DNA of 64,000 bases from Pseudoflavonifractor gallinarum (GCF_014982855.1 NZ_JADCKF010000008.1:62001-126000), one strand, 5' to 3'; shown: positions 52,840 to 62,237, counted from the first letter of the stretch. The notes: a model not told the origin generated them from the sequence alone. Program-made: numbers and translations.

Positions 52840-54147
52840 TCAAAACAGCAGCTCGGATTGGACGCTCCGGTTGCTCTCCACCTTGACGTGGATGCCCTCC
52901 CGGACCAGGAAGCGGAAGAACTCCCGCTCGGTGTCGGTCTCCTGAAGGGTCCCGGCGAAGGTGATCTCCATGGTATTGCCGTAGCTGATGGAGGCACAGT
53001 GGACCCGGGGGTTGGTGGCCTGCCCCAGAATGACCTCCATCCGCCGGATGTGGGGGGCCATCTCCTCGGGCACGGTGAAGGCGCCGGGATTCGTATAAGT
53101 ACCGGAATAGGGCCGGGTCCCCGCCAGGCGGTAGCTCAGGGCCATGACGGGATTTTTCAGCCAGATGGGGATGAGCTGAAGGGCCCGGTTGGTCTGGAAG
53201 CGGACATTTCCCGTCAGCAGGGCCTGCATCTCCTGCCGGTTGATGTGCAGGCGCATATAGTGGTGGACCTGAGAGAGGATCTCCGGGAAGGTATACTCCC
53301 CCAGGGAAGGGTCGATGCAGGGCCGCACCGTCAGGATGAAGTTGCGCAGGGTCTCCGACGGGAACCAGGGCCGCAGATTGATGGGGATGGCCAGCGCCAC
53401 CGGCTTGGGATGGCGGGGCTCCTCCCTGGCCTGATTCTCCAGAATGACCTTCAGCAGCGCGCCGGTCAGATACTCCGTGATGGACACGCCGTAGGACTTG
53501 GCCCGGGCCTTGAGCTGGTCCACCGGGACGAAGCCCATGGTCACATTCAGCGTATAGAAGGGCTCCGGCGTGCCGGTGTTCTGGAAGGCCTTCTTCCCGA
53601 TCCCGGCCCGCAGGGAACGGACCGTGGCATAGCGGGCATAGGCATCCTCCAGTTCCTCCCGGTGGGGGGGCTCCTCCACGTCCAGAATGCCCGGACCGTT
53701 GGGGATGGCATGCCCCATCTCCCGCAGGTACACGGCCAGAAGGGTGCGGAAAAAGACCAGTGCGCCCGCCCCGTCCGAGAGGGCGTGAAAGACCTCCAGG
53801 GAGATCCGGTGCTCATAGTAGTAAAAGCGCACCAGCCAGCCGTTGTCCTCCCGGAAGCGGACCGGCTGGCAGGGGTTGGAAATATCCCGTTTCACAAAGG
53901 GGCCCGGGGCAGGATTGGGCTCAAAGTAGTACCAGAAGGCCCCTTTTTTGATGTGGACCGCAAAGCCCGGAAAGCGGGGCATGGTCTTATCCACCGCCCG
54001 CTGCAAGGCCTCAGGGTCCACCCGCTCCTCCATCACCGCGGAAAAGCGGTAGATGGCGGAATAGTTTTCCTTTTGGATCGCGGAGTAGAGCACGCCGGCA
54101 TTGTCCAGCTTATACCACTGCTTCTCTCTGCGTTCTCTGGGAGCCAT
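52840..54147 (-). CDS. HxxxDG acyltransferase (alcohol acetyltransferase / condensation-like fold)
   Basis: A 435-residue CoA-dependent acyltransferase-fold protein. The catalytic motif HALSDGAG (HxxxDG) is near residue 135, and VALAIPINLRPWFPSETLRNF near 252 corresponds to the second conserved region of condensation-domain and alcohol acetyltransferase proteins. The start chosen is ATG at 54147, seven bases after AGGAGG. The following gene encodes the zinc-ribbon membrane protein, and a hormone-sensitive-lipase-type hydrolase is divergent upstream. The acyl donor and acceptor are unknown; a lipid or glycolipid acylation is possible. Confidence 0.78.
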   Translation of the reverse strand: MAPRERREKQWYKLDNAGVLYSAIQKENYSAIYRFSAVMEERVDPEALQRAVDKTMPRFPGFAVHIKKGAFWYYFEPNPAPGPFVKRDISNPCQPVRFREDNGWLVRFYYYEHRISLEVFHALSDGAGALVFFRTLLAVYLREMGHAIPNGPGILDVEEPPHREELEDAYARYATVRSLRAGIGKKAFQNTGTPEPFYTLNVTMGFVPVDQLKARAKSYGVSITEYLTGALLKVILENQAREEPRHPKPVALAIPINLRPWFPSETLRNFILTVRPCIDPSLGEYTFPEILSQVHHYMRLHINRQEMQALLTGNVRFQTNRALQLIPIWLKNPVMALSYRLAGTRPYSGTYTNPGAFTVPEEMAPHIRRMEVILGQATNPRVHCASISYGNTMEITFAGTLQETDTEREFFRFLVREGIHVKVESNRSVQSELLF

Positions 54148-54265
54148 TCGGTCACCTCCTCTTGGATCAGATCGCTTCTTGCTTTTCATTTTATCACCCC
54201 CGTATGGAAACTACAAGGGGAATTGGACGAAGGGAGGTTTGGTACTGTTACGCCTCCCCCTTCTG

Positions 54266-54274
54266 TGGTATAAT
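54266..54274 (+). promoter_or_regulatory. Extended -10 promoter of the hydrolase gene
   Basis: TGGTATAAT is an extended -10 box about 68 bp before the start codon; the -35 region (TGTTAC) is weak. Confidence 0.55.
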
Positions 54275-54341
54275 AGCCGCAAAGCGTCTATTACCTCTTT
54301 TCTATATTACAAGCTCCCACGTACAAGGAGGACCTGTGTCC

Positions 54342-55307
54342 ATGAAACGAACCATGCTCTTCTCCAAATCCGACCGGGCCCGCTCCGAATCCCGGCGGGC
54401 TGAACAGCGGCGCCTGACCGGCATGATGAAGGCCCTCAAGGCTATCCACACCGCCACCTCCCCCGAGTCTATGGACCCGGAGGATCTGGAGCGCCAGCGC
54501 AAGGGGCAGGAGGTCCTGGGCCGCCTGGCCGCCCCCATGGCCGGGATGAGCTGGGAGCCCTTCTCCCTCTCCGGCATGAATGCGGCCTGGGTCCGGCCCA
54601 ACCGGGGCCACGACCGCCGCCACGCCATCCTCTACTGCCACGGCGGAGGCTATACCAGCGGCAATCTGGGCTATTCCCGCCCCATCGCCTCCAAGCTGGC
54701 GGCGGTCACCGGGTATGAGGTCCTCTCCTTTGAATACCGCCTGGCTCCAGAGCACCCCTATCCCGCCGCGGTGGAGGACGCCATCCGGGCCTGGGACCAC
54801 CTGATGTACCTGGGCTACGGTGCCCGGGACATCGTGGTGGCCGGAGACTCGGCGGGAGGGAATCTGGCCCTGGTGCTCACCCACCGGCTCAAGGCCATGG
54901 GGCGCAGGCTCCCCGCCTCCCTCATCCTCATGTCCCCCTGGACCGATATGACGGCCAGCGGGCGCTCCTATCAGGAGCGGGCCGAGCTGGACCCCTCCCT
55001 CACGCTGGAGTATATCCAGGCCGTCCGGGGGGCCTATGCCCGGGGGGAGGACTGGACCTCCCCCTATCTCTCCCCCCTGTTTGGAGATTTCTCCGGCTTT
55101 CCGCCCGTCCTCATCCAGGCGGGCACCCACGAGATTCTCCTCTCCGACTCGGTCCGCCTGCGGGACCGGCTGGTGGCGGCCGGCATCCCCTGCCGCCTGG
55201 AGGTATGGAACGGTATGTGGCACGTCTTTCAGATGTTCCCCATCAAGCGGGCCAACGAGGCCATGGAGAGCATCGGCCGCTTCCTGCTGGAACAGCTCTC
55301 CATCTGA
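54342..55307 (+). CDS. Alpha/beta hydrolase, hormone-sensitive-lipase type
   Basis: A 321-residue cytoplasmic esterase-like enzyme of the HSL family. The oxyanion motif YCHGGGYTSG is near residue 99, the nucleophile is in VVAGDSAGGNLALVLTHRL near 166, the Asp is expected around IQAGTHEILLSDSVRLRDRL near 265, and the His in WNGMWHVFQMF near 292. The ATG at 54342 follows GGAGG by ten bases; the open frame upstream runs through the promoter. It is divergent from the acyltransferase operon. A deacylase acting on the same product is a plausible but unproven idea. Confidence 0.87.
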   Translation: MKRTMLFSKSDRARSESRRAEQRRLTGMMKALKAIHTATSPESMDPEDLERQRKGQEVLGRLAAPMAGMSWEPFSLSGMNAAWVRPNRGHDRRHAILYCHGGGYTSGNLGYSRPIASKLAAVTGYEVLSFEYRLAPEHPYPAAVEDAIRAWDHLMYLGYGARDIVVAGDSAGGNLALVLTHRLKAMGRRLPASLILMSPWTDMTASGRSYQERAELDPSLTLEYIQAVRGAYARGEDWTSPYLSPLFGDFSGFPPVLIQAGTHEILLSDSVRLRDRLVAAGIPCRLEVWNGMWHVFQMFPIKRANEAMESIGRFLLEQLSI

Positions 55308-55324
55308 TCTTCTCTCTTGCAGCA

Positions 55325-55364
55325 AACTACCCCCAGACCCGTGTAGGTCTGGGGGTAGTTGTTT
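55325..55364. terminator. Terminator between the hydrolase and amidohydrolase genes
   Basis: A 15-bp perfect stem (55325-55339 with 55346-55360), 6-nt loop, GTTTC following on the plus strand and TTTGC on the minus. Convergent genes share it. Confidence 0.8.
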
Positions 55365-55367
55365 CTC

Positions 55368-56795
55368 TCAGAAGGATCCGTTCTCCTGGGCTCTGGTCTT
55401 GAAGCTCTCCCACTTGTGGCCCTCGCCCCGGTTGGTGATCTTGCCGCGGCGGCACAGGCCCTCGGCGGCGCGCTGGCCGTTGGCGATGATGCTCTCGTCG
55501 CTGGCGGTGGTCAGATGGCCGCTCTCCAGCACCATGCGTCCATCCACCATCACATCGGTGATGTTCTGCATCCCGGAGGAGTACACCAGGGTGGAGACGG
55601 GGTTGTGCATGGGGGTGGACTTCTGGCTGGCCGCCGGGTCGAAGAAGACCAGATCGGCCTTCTTGCCCACCTCGATGGAGCCGATCTCCTCCTCCATGCC
55701 GATGGAGCGGGCGCCGTCGATGGTGGCCATCTCCAGCACCTTCTCGGCGGTGACCGCCATGGGGTCCAGGGTCTTGACCTTGTGCTGGAGGGCGGTGCAC
55801 TTCATCAGCTCGATCATATCCTGGGAGTTGTTGCTGGCCGCGCCGTCCAGGCCCAGGCCCACGGTCAGGCCTTTGCGCAGCATCTCGGGCACCGGAGCCA
55901 CGCCGTCGGCCAGGTACATGTTGGAGCAGACGTCGTGGGACACCTTCATGTCGTACTGCTTCATCAGCTCCATATCCTGCTCATTGACCCAGCAGCAGTG
56001 GACCATGAGCACGTTGGGGCCCAGGATGTTCAGCTTCTTCAGCAGATCCACGTCGTTGCACCCGTGGACCCACTCGGTGGCCATGCGGGCATACTCCGTC
56101 TCGGACACGTGGACAGTAAAGCCCGCGCCGTATTCATTGACCACGCGCCACTGCATCTTCAGCATCTCGTCCGAGTTGGACCACATGGAGGACGGAGCGG
56201 CCCAGATCTTCAGGCGGCCGTTTTCGGTATTGTGATAGGTGCGGAACAGCCGGTGGAGATCGGCCTCCACGTCGGCCACCTTCTCGCACAGGTCGGGGCA
56301 GGTGCCGTACTCCACGCCGGTGTCCATGGTGCCGCGGCCCACGATGCCGCGCACGCCCAGGTCCTTCACCGCGCGGCAGATCCCGTCGGTCAGTCCGCCC
56401 TTGCTGTGGCAGTGCATGTAATCCACCGTGGTGGTCACGCCGCTGTGCAGGGCCTCGGACAGGCCCAGCATGGCGGCATGGTATGTGTCCTCCGCCTCCA
56501 GGTAGACCGCCGCGGGGAACATCATATGGGAGAGCCAGTCGCTCAGCTCCATGTCGTCTCCGATGCCCTTGAGCAGGGTCTGGAAGAGGTGGGTGTGGTT
56601 GTCGATAAAGCCAGGGAAGATCACCTTTCCTCCCGCGTCCACGACGCGGTCGGGGGCAGGGTATTTGGCGTTCAGCTCAGCGCTGGGACCAAGATCGGCG
56701 ATGCGGTCATCCCGAACCAGGATGGCTCCGTCCCAGAGAATGCGGCGCTGCGGGTCCACCGTCACGATGACGGCATTGCGAATGAGCTGTTCCAT
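55368..56795 (-). CDS. Amidohydrolase, TRZ/ATZ-type deaminase family
   Basis: A 475-residue metal-dependent amidohydrolase. The first metal motif is FIDNHTHLFQTLLKG near residue 64, the second His is in FTVHVSETEYARM near 237, the third near HDVCSNMYLADG around 290, and the metal Asp in VGLGLDGAASNNSQDM near 320. It resembles the group with SsnA, 8-oxoguanine deaminase and S-adenosylhomocysteine/thiomethyladenosine deaminases. The substrate is probably a purine or similar aromatic amine, but this is not certain. It is the third gene of an operon with brnQ and the His-rich protein. Confidence 0.87.
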   Translation of the reverse strand: MEQLIRNAVIVTVDPQRRILWDGAILVRDDRIADLGPSAELNAKYPAPDRVVDAGGKVIFPGFIDNHTHLFQTLLKGIGDDMELSDWLSHMMFPAAVYLEAEDTYHAAMLGLSEALHSGVTTTVDYMHCHSKGGLTDGICRAVKDLGVRGIVGRGTMDTGVEYGTCPDLCEKVADVEADLHRLFRTYHNTENGRLKIWAAPSSMWSNSDEMLKMQWRVVNEYGAGFTVHVSETEYARMATEWVHGCNDVDLLKKLNILGPNVLMVHCCWVNEQDMELMKQYDMKVSHDVCSNMYLADGVAPVPEMLRKGLTVGLGLDGAASNNSQDMIELMKCTALQHKVKTLDPMAVTAEKVLEMATIDGARSIGMEEEIGSIEVGKKADLVFFDPAASQKSTPMHNPVSTLVYSSGMQNITDVMVDGRMVLESGHLTTASDESIIANGQRAAEGLCRRGKITNRGEGHKWESFKTRAQENGSF

Positions 56796-56819
56796 GGAGT
56801 ATCCTTCCTTCCAATCTGT

Positions 56820-57287
56820 TTATGTGGGAGCGATACTGCCCAGTTCCAGCACAGGTCGGTCACCCAGGAATCCGGCTCGTCCTGTTCCCTCCGCCACCGT
56901 CCGGCAGAAATAGGCATAAAGCTCAGATTCTTTATACTCTTTATATGAGTATCTGTCAAGAGGATAATCGTAATCCAGGGTGAGATAGCCCATCTTTTCC
57001 AGCTCCAGCAGCATGGCCGCCGTCTCTTTCACCGACTCCATGCTCTCGTCGGGTGCGCGGAGATAGACCGGGGCAAGGGCCACGGCGCAGAAATCCTCCT
57101 CTACGCTGCTCTCCACCAGAAAGCGGGCCACCGGAAGGAAGTGATGGTGGTGCAGATGGTGGAGAAAGTCCTCCATAGCGGGGGTCAGCTCCCCCTGTGC
57201 AGGCCCATGTTCGTACCCGCACCCGCAGTCGTGGGTATGGGTATGGCTGTGGTCATGGCCGCAGCCGCAGTGACCGTCGTGATGCAT
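56820..57287 (-). CDS. Histidine-rich N-terminus protein, possible metal handling
   Basis: A 155-residue protein of no family I know. The first 28 residues are dominated by His, Cys and Gly (MHHDGHCGCGHDHSHTHTHD then CGCGYEHG), a metal-binding tail like those of nickel or zinc chaperones. The rest is an alpha-helical, acidic domain (DFLHHLHHHHFLPVARFLVE, then ELEKMGYLTLDYDYPLDRYSYKE). The start has AGGAGG and lies 18 bp after brnQ; the amidohydrolase gene follows after 24 bp. A metal-delivery role for the amidohydrolase is a reasonable guess, not shown. Confidence 0.75.
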   Translation of the reverse strand: MHHDGHCGCGHDHSHTHTHDCGCGYEHGPAQGELTPAMEDFLHHLHHHHFLPVARFLVESSVEEDFCAVALAPVYLRAPDESMESVKETAAMLLELEKMGYLTLDYDYPLDRYSYKEYKESELYAYFCRTVAEGTGRAGFLGDRPVLELGSIAPT

Positions 57288-57305
57288 TTCCGTTCTCCTC
57301 CTAAA

Positions 57306-58607
57306 TTACGCTTCCGCTTTCTTGCCGGACAGGATCAGGCCCACGATCACGCCCACGGCGGCGGGCAGGATCCAGCCCAGATTCAGCTCGGCCAGCGGCA
57401 TTCCGTTCAAGATCTCCAGCTTCAAAAGGCGCTGCACCTCAAAGAGGATGCTGGCCACCCCGGTGAAGAGGATGGTCATGGGGTATACCATCCGCCGTCC
57501 CTCCAGCCAGGGCTGGGCATAGGCCAGCAGGATGAGCATGATGACCACCGGATAGATCATGTTGAGCACCGGCCCGGAGACGGCCAGGATCTGGTTGAGT
57601 CCCGCGTTGGCCAGAACCATGCTCACCACCGCAAAGAGGACCGCCCAGGCCCGGTAGGAGAGCTTGGGGCAGATGCTGTTGAAATACTCGCCGCAGGAGC
57701 AGATCAGGCCCACGCACACATTGAAGCAGGCGATGACGAAGATGGCCGCCAGCAGCACGTTGCCCAGCCGTCCGAACAGGGCGGCCACGATGTTGGTCAG
57801 CGCCTGGGCCCCATTCTCCGGATTGGGGAAGGCGCCGCCCGAGAGGGCGCCGATGTGGGCCAGCATGGAGTAGATCACAAAGAGCAGCACACCCGCGATG
57901 ATGCCTGCCCGGACCGCTCCGCGGACCACGGCGCGGTCCTCCTCCACGCCCCGGGCGCGGATGTTCAGGCTGATGATGATGCCGAAGACCAGCGCTGCGA
58001 TGGTATCCATGGTGTTGTATCCCGCCAAAAAGCCGGTGGAGACGGCCTGGACCGGGGTCTCATAGCCCGCGCCGGCCGCGCCGTATCCCTCCAGCGGATT
58101 GATCACGCATCCCACAAAGGTGATGACGATCAGGGCGATGAGGATGGGACACATGATCTTGCCCAGCCGGTCGGTGAGCTTTTCCGGCCGCAGGGCCACG
58201 ATGAGGGCCAGGACGAAAAACACCAGGGAGTAGATCAGCTGATAGACCGCAATGGGGGCGTCTCCGCCCACAAAGGGGGGCACCGCCATCTCAAAGGACG
58301 TGCTGGCGGTACGGGGAATGGCCAGACAGGGGCCGATGGCCAGGTAGGCGATCACCGTAAAGATCTTTGCAAACAGGGGGTGGACCCGGCCGCCCAGGAC
58401 GTCCAGTCCCCCCGAGCGGGCCACCGCGATGATGCCCAATACCGGAAGGCCCACCGCGCTCAGGGTCATGCCCAGCATGGCAAACCAGGTCATGGTCCCG
58501 GCCTGAGCCGCAATATTGGGCGGAAAAATCAAATTTCCCGCCCCAAAAAACATGGAAAACAGGGTGAATCCTACCAGCAGCAGGTCCCTGCTCTTGAGCT
58601 GCTTCAT
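57306..58607 (-). CDS. brnQ: Branched-chain amino acid transport protein
   Basis: A 433-residue permease with about 12 hydrophobic segments of the LIVCS family. FTLFSMFFGAGNLIFPPNIAAQAG near residue 15 and GPCLAIPRTASTSFEMAV near 90 are the recognisable LIVCS signatures. It imports leucine, isoleucine and valine with Na+ or H+. The ATG at 58607 is chosen for AAAGGAGG upstream; an in-frame ATG 93 bp earlier lies in the promoter. It heads an operon with the His-rich protein and the amidohydrolase. Confidence 0.93.
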   Translation of the reverse strand: MKQLKSRDLLLVGFTLFSMFFGAGNLIFPPNIAAQAGTMTWFAMLGMTLSAVGLPVLGIIAVARSGGLDVLGGRVHPLFAKIFTVIAYLAIGPCLAIPRTASTSFEMAVPPFVGGDAPIAVYQLIYSLVFFVLALIVALRPEKLTDRLGKIMCPILIALIVITFVGCVINPLEGYGAAGAGYETPVQAVSTGFLAGYNTMDTIAALVFGIIISLNIRARGVEEDRAVVRGAVRAGIIAGVLLFVIYSMLAHIGALSGGAFPNPENGAQALTNIVAALFGRLGNVLLAAIFVIACFNVCVGLICSCGEYFNSICPKLSYRAWAVLFAVVSMVLANAGLNQILAVSGPVLNMIYPVVIMLILLAYAQPWLEGRRMVYPMTILFTGVASILFEVQRLLKLEILNGMPLAELNLGWILPAAVGVIVGLILSGKKAEA

Positions 58608-58657
58608 GCTCGCTCCTCCTTTTTCTCTCTGGAATACGCATGAGTTTACATGATGGT

Positions 58658-58686
58658 AGTATACAGGATTTCCGCCCCGTTGTAAA
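58658..58686 (-). promoter_or_regulatory. Promoter of the brnQ operon
   Basis: Minus strand TTTACA (58686-58681), a 17-bp spacer and TATACT (58663-58658). Confidence 0.7.
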
Positions 58687-58708
58687 CAAATGTATTTCAT
58701 GCAAACAC

Positions 58709-58746
58709 AAAAACAGGGACCCGTCTTAGGACGGGTCCCTGTTTTT
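58709..58746 (-). terminator. Terminator after the ferredoxin gene
   Basis: AAAACAGGGACCCGTC pairs with GACGGGTCCCTGTTTT (16 bp, TTAG loop); the stem itself ends in a U run on the minus strand. Confidence 0.85.
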
Positions 58747-58765
58747 CAGTTCTCAGATGAGACGA

Positions 58766-58936
58766 TTAGCCCTGGGAGATCGCTCCGACGGGGCAGGTAT
58801 CAGCGCAGGTACCGCAGTCGATGCAGGAACCGGCGTCGATCTCGTAGTGCTCGTCACCCTCGTGGATGGCGGACACGGGGCAGGCGCCAGCGCAGGAGCC
58901 GCAGCTCACGCAATCGCCGCTAATCACATATGCCAT
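58766..58936 (-). CDS. 2[4Fe-4S] ferredoxin
   Basis: A 56-residue clostridial-type ferredoxin. Two cluster-binding motifs, CVSCGSCAGACP (residues 9-20) and CIDCGTCADTCP (residues ~37-48), each have the CxxCxxCxxxCP pattern, related by internal duplication. It is a low-potential electron carrier. The start is the ATG at 58936 after GGAGG. It is a single-gene unit, divergent from clpC, with a near-consensus promoter, and so is probably highly expressed. Confidence 0.96.
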   Translation of the reverse strand: MAYVISGDCVSCGSCAGACPVSAIHEGDEHYEIDAGSCIDCGTCADTCPVGAISQG

Positions 58937-58966
58937 AGGTAACACCTCCAAACTTAAACTAACCAC

Positions 58967-58994
58967 ATTGTAACACGAATTTTTAAAATTGCAA
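58967..58994 (-). promoter_or_regulatory. Promoter of the ferredoxin gene
   Basis: Minus strand TTGCAA (58994-58989), a 16-bp spacer and TACAAT (58972-58967), in an AT-rich stretch shared with clpC. Confidence 0.65.
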
Positions 58995-59145
58995 TGCTAA
59001 ATTCACAGAATACTGGGTATATTTTTGGATGGCAGAATTTCCAGCTTTTGTGCGATCTAATTTTACTGAGGAAAGAGGCGTTACCATGGGGCCGATCCAA
59101 AAAAGAACCCGGAGATTCCGATTCTCCGCAAAACGAGGTGATCGT

Positions 59146-61632
59146 TTGAACGACGTGAATTTTACCCAGCGGGCCCAGACCGCTCTGCGTCTGGCCCAGG
59201 AGAGCGCCGCGGAGCTGGGGCACGGCTATGTGGGTACGGAGCATCTCCTGCTTGGACTGCTGCGGGAGGGCGGGGGCGTGGCCGCCCGGGTCCTCCAGAG
59301 CGCGGGACTGGAGGCCGAGACCATCCGCACCGCCATCCTGCGCGCGGTGGGCTCCGGGATACCGGGGGCCCTCCCCTCCCAGGGGCTCACCCCCCGCTTC
59401 CGGCACATCATCGAGCTGGCCCTGGCCCACGCCGGGCGGCTGGGTCAGGACTATGTGGGCACGGAGCACCTCCTGCTGGGCCTGCTCCAGGAGGGGGAGG
59501 GCGTGGCCATCCGGGTCCTCTCGGCCTGCGGTCAGGACCCCCGGCGTCTGACGGGGGATCTCTCCGCGGCCATGGGAGGAGAGCTCCCCCCGCCCTTCCG
59601 CAGCGGCGGAAAGGCCAAATCCGAGCCCGATTACACCGGCGCCGGGGACAGCAAACTCCTGGAGCAGTTCTCCCGGGACCTGACGCGCATGGCGGCCAGC
59701 GGCCTGCTGGACCCGGTGGTGGGCCGGGACGATGAAATCGACCGGGTGATCCAGATCCTCTCCCGCCGGCGCAAGAACAATCCCGCCCTGATCGGAGAGC
59801 CCGGCGTGGGCAAGACCGCCGTGGCCGAGGGCCTGGCCCGCCGCCTGGCCGCCGGGGAGGTCCCCGACGAGCTGCGCAGCAAGCGCCTGCTGGCCCTGGA
59901 CCTCTCCTCCATGGTGGCGGGCACCAAATACCGGGGCGAGTTTGAGGAGCGGGTCAAGCAGCTGCTGGGCGAAGTGGTGCGTCTGGGCAACATCATTCTC
60001 TTCATTGACGAGCTCCACACCATCGTGGGCGCCGGCTCCGCCGAGGGTGCCATCGACGCGGCCAACATCATCAAGCCCGCCCTGGGCCGGGGGGAGATCC
60101 AGGTCATCGGCGCCACCACCACCAGCGAGTACCGCCGCTATATCGAAAAGGACGCGGCGCTGGAGCGGCGCTTCCAGCCCGTCACCGTCTCCGAGCCCGA
60201 CGAGGCCACCGCCCGCTCCATCCTGCTGGGGATCCGGGGCCGGTATGAGGCCCACCATAAGCTGCGCATCTCCGACGAGGCCCTGGACGCGGCCCTCTCC
60301 CTCTCCATCCGCTATCTGGCCGACCGCCGCCTGCCTGACAAGGCCATCGACCTGATGGACGAGGCGGCCGCCCTGGTGCGTCTGGAGCGGCTCTCCGCGC
60401 CCGCCGACCTGCGGGAGCTGGAGGAGCGGGTGGCTCAGGCCCGGCGGGAGAAGGAGGAGGCCATCCGCAGTCAGGATTTTGAAAAGGCCGCCATGCTCCG
60501 GGACGCCGAGAGCGATTTCCGCCGGGAGCTGGACCGGGAGCGCACCCTCTGGCACAGCGGACAGAACGTGGGGGAAGTCACCGCCGAGGATGTGGCCCAG
60601 GTGGTCTCCCGCTGGACGGGGGTCCCCGTCACCTCCCTCACCCAGAGTGAAAAGGACCGCCTCCTCGCCCTGGAGAGGGAGCTCCACCGCCGGGTGATCG
60701 GCCAGGACGAGGCGGTCCGGGCGGTGGCCCGGGCGGTGCGCCGGGGCCGGGTGGGGCTGAAGGAGCCCGGCCGTCCCATCGGGGTCTTTCTCTTTCTGGG
60801 GCCCACCGGCGTGGGCAAGACGGAGCTCTGCAAGGCCCTGGCCGCCGCCCTCTTCGGCAGTGAAGAGGCCCTCCTCCGCTTCGACATGTCCGAGTATATG
60901 GAGCGGCACACGGTCTCCCGCCTGATCGGCTCCCCTCCTGGCTATATCGGCCACGACGAGGGGGGACAGCTCACCGAGGCGGTGCGCCGGCGTCCCTACT
61001 CGGTCCTCCTCTTTGACGAGCTGGAGAAGGCCCACGAGGACGTCTGGGGCCTCCTCCTCCAGATCACCGAGGACGGAGTGGTCACCGACACCCAGGGCCG
61101 GAAGGCGGATTTCCGCAACACGGTCATTGTCATGACCTCCAACGTGGGGGCGGGGCGCATCACCGCCAAGGGTGGCAAGCTGGGCTTCCAGTCGGCCCTC
61201 TCCTCCGGGGAGACCCGCCCCCTGACCGAGCTCAAAGAGGCCGTGATGGGCGACCTGAAGCGGGTCTTCCGGCCGGAATTCCTCAACCGGCTGGATGACA
61301 CCATCGTGTTCCGCCAGCTGGAGCGGGAACAGATCCGCACCATCGCCCGCCGGATGCTGGACGGCGTGGGTGAGCGGCTGGGCCGCCTGGGGGTCTCCCT
61401 GCACGTGGAGGAGGACGCCCTGGAACAGCTGGCCCGGGAGGGCTTCGCCCCCGACTACGGTGCGCGCCCCCTCCGCCGGGCCATCCGCGCCCGGGTGGAG
61501 GACCCCGCCGCCGAGGCTCTGCTCTCCGGCGCCCTCCAGGCCGGAGGGGCCGTCCGGCTGGTCCTGCGGGAGGGCGCCCTCGCCCTGGAACCCCAATCCC
61601 CCGCCACAAACGAAAGGAGTCTGGAACCATGA
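59146..61632 (+). CDS. clpC: ATP-dependent Clp protease ATP-binding subunit ClpC
   Basis: An 828-residue Hsp100 unfoldase that feeds substrates to ClpP. Two Clp N repeats (each with [13 protein letters not shown] or [13 protein letters not shown]) occupy residues 5-145. AAA-1 has GEPGVGKTA near 217 and [15 protein letters not shown] near 282; AAA-2 has GPTGVGKTE near 553. The middle domain has a UVR-like stretch ([18 protein letters not shown]) that separates ClpC from ClpB. The TTG at 59146 (GAGGTGATC, 7 bp) gives the usual N-terminus; an in-frame ATG at 59086 with AGAGG would add 20 basic residues. The ctsR, mcsA and mcsB genes are absent nearby. Confidence 0.94.
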   Translation: MNDVNFTQRAQTALRLAQESAAELGHGYVGTEHLLLGLLREGGGVAARVLQSAGLEAETIRTAILRAVGSGIPGALPSQGLTPRFRHIIELALAHAGRLGQDYVGTEHLLLGLLQEGEGVAIRVLSACGQDPRRLTGDLSAAMGGELPPPFRSGGKAKSEPDYTGAGDSKLLEQFSRDLTRMAASGLLDPVVGRDDEIDRVIQILSRRRKNNPALIGEPGVGKTAVAEGLARRLAAGEVPDELRSKRLLALDLSSMVAGTKYRGEFEERVKQLLGEVVRLGNIILFIDELHTIVGAGSAEGAIDAANIIKPALGRGEIQVIGATTTSEYRRYIEKDAALERRFQPVTVSEPDEATARSILLGIRGRYEAHHKLRISDEALDAALSLSIRYLADRRLPDKAIDLMDEAAALVRLERLSAPADLRELEERVAQARREKEEAIRSQDFEKAAMLRDAESDFRRELDRERTLWHSGQNVGEVTAEDVAQVVSRWTGVPVTSLTQSEKDRLLALERELHRRVIGQDEAVRAVARAVRRGRVGLKEPGRPIGVFLFLGPTGVGKTELCKALAAALFGSEEALLRFDMSEYMERHTVSRLIGSPPGYIGHDEGGQLTEAVRRRPYSVLLFDELEKAHEDVWGLLLQITEDGVVTDTQGRKADFRNTVIVMTSNVGAGRITAKGGKLGFQSALSSGETRPLTELKEAVMGDLKRVFRPEFLNRLDDTIVFRQLEREQIRTIARRMLDGVGERLGRLGVSLHVEEDALEQLAREGFAPDYGARPLRRAIRARVEDPAAEALLSGALQAGGAVRLVLREGALALEPQSPATNERSLEP

Positions 61633-62165
61633 TACTGCGCCATACACGCCTGTTCCCTGCGATCCTGCTGCTCACTGCCCTGCTCTGCTCCTGCTCGGCC
61701 TCCCCTGCCCCTTCCCTCTCCCCGGAGGAGCGTACCCAGCTCTACCGCTCCGCCATCGAGCGCGCCCGGGACCAGGAGACGAACGAGGCCCTCCCGGTCC
61801 TCAGCGACCCGGAGGACGAGCGGGCCGATCTGCTCCTCTCCCTTCTGGGGGTCACCCCGGAGGACCTGGAGTCCTTTGCCGTGGCGGTCTCCCCCATGAA
61901 CATCAAGGCCTATGGCATCGCCCTGATCCTCCCCGCCGACGGGCGGGAGGATGTGGTCCGCGATGGGCTGGATTCCTTTGTGGAGACCCAGAAAAACAAT
62001 TTTGAGTTCTATCTGGCCGACCAGTACGCCATCGCCGAGGATGCCCGGGTGGAGACCCTGGCCGACGGCACCTGTCTGCTGGTCCTATGTGAGGACGCCG
62101 ACGGGGTCCTGGACGCCATCCGCAGCACGTTGGAGGAGGGCGGCATCCCCGCCGGGCTTTCTTGA
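61629..62165 (+). CDS. DUF4358 lipoprotein
   Basis: A 178-residue predicted lipoprotein with a signal peptide (LFPAILLLTALLCSCS) and Cys in the lipobox. The body matches DUF4358: MNIKAYGIALILPADG near residue 88, then FEFYLADQYAIAEDARVETLADGTCLLVLCED. Its ATG overlaps the clpC stop codon (ATGA), so translation is coupled, and AAAGGAG lies upstream. The function is unknown. The malQ -35 box overlaps its stop codon. Confidence 0.8.
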   Translation: MILRHTRLFPAILLLTALLCSCSASPAPSLSPEERTQLYRSAIERARDQETNEALPVLSDPEDERADLLLSLLGVTPEDLESFAVAVSPMNIKAYGIALILPADGREDVVRDGLDSFVETQKNNFEFYLADQYAIAEDARVETLADGTCLLVLCEDADGVLDAIRSTLEEGGIPAGLS

Positions 62166-62191
62166 CAGCCTCCGCGCCGCCGCTCTATAAT
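62162..62191 (+). promoter_or_regulatory. Promoter of malQ, overlapping the previous stop codon
   Basis: TTGACA (62162-62167) and TATAAT (62186-62191) are exact consensus hexamers 18 bp apart. The TGA of the DUF4358 gene is part of the -35 box. The leader has TGCGGCC-CTCC-GGCCGCA just before the ribosome site. Confidence 0.85.
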
Positions 62192-62237
62192 GGAGCAGAA
62201 CCTGCGGCCCTCCGGCCGCACGATTGGAGGTCATACG

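Noticed and set aside
58954-61647. An 897-codon open frame on the minus strand opposite clpC
   Set aside because: Low-complexity translation with no family features, exactly opposite an intact clpC. GC-rich third positions keep antisense frames open here.
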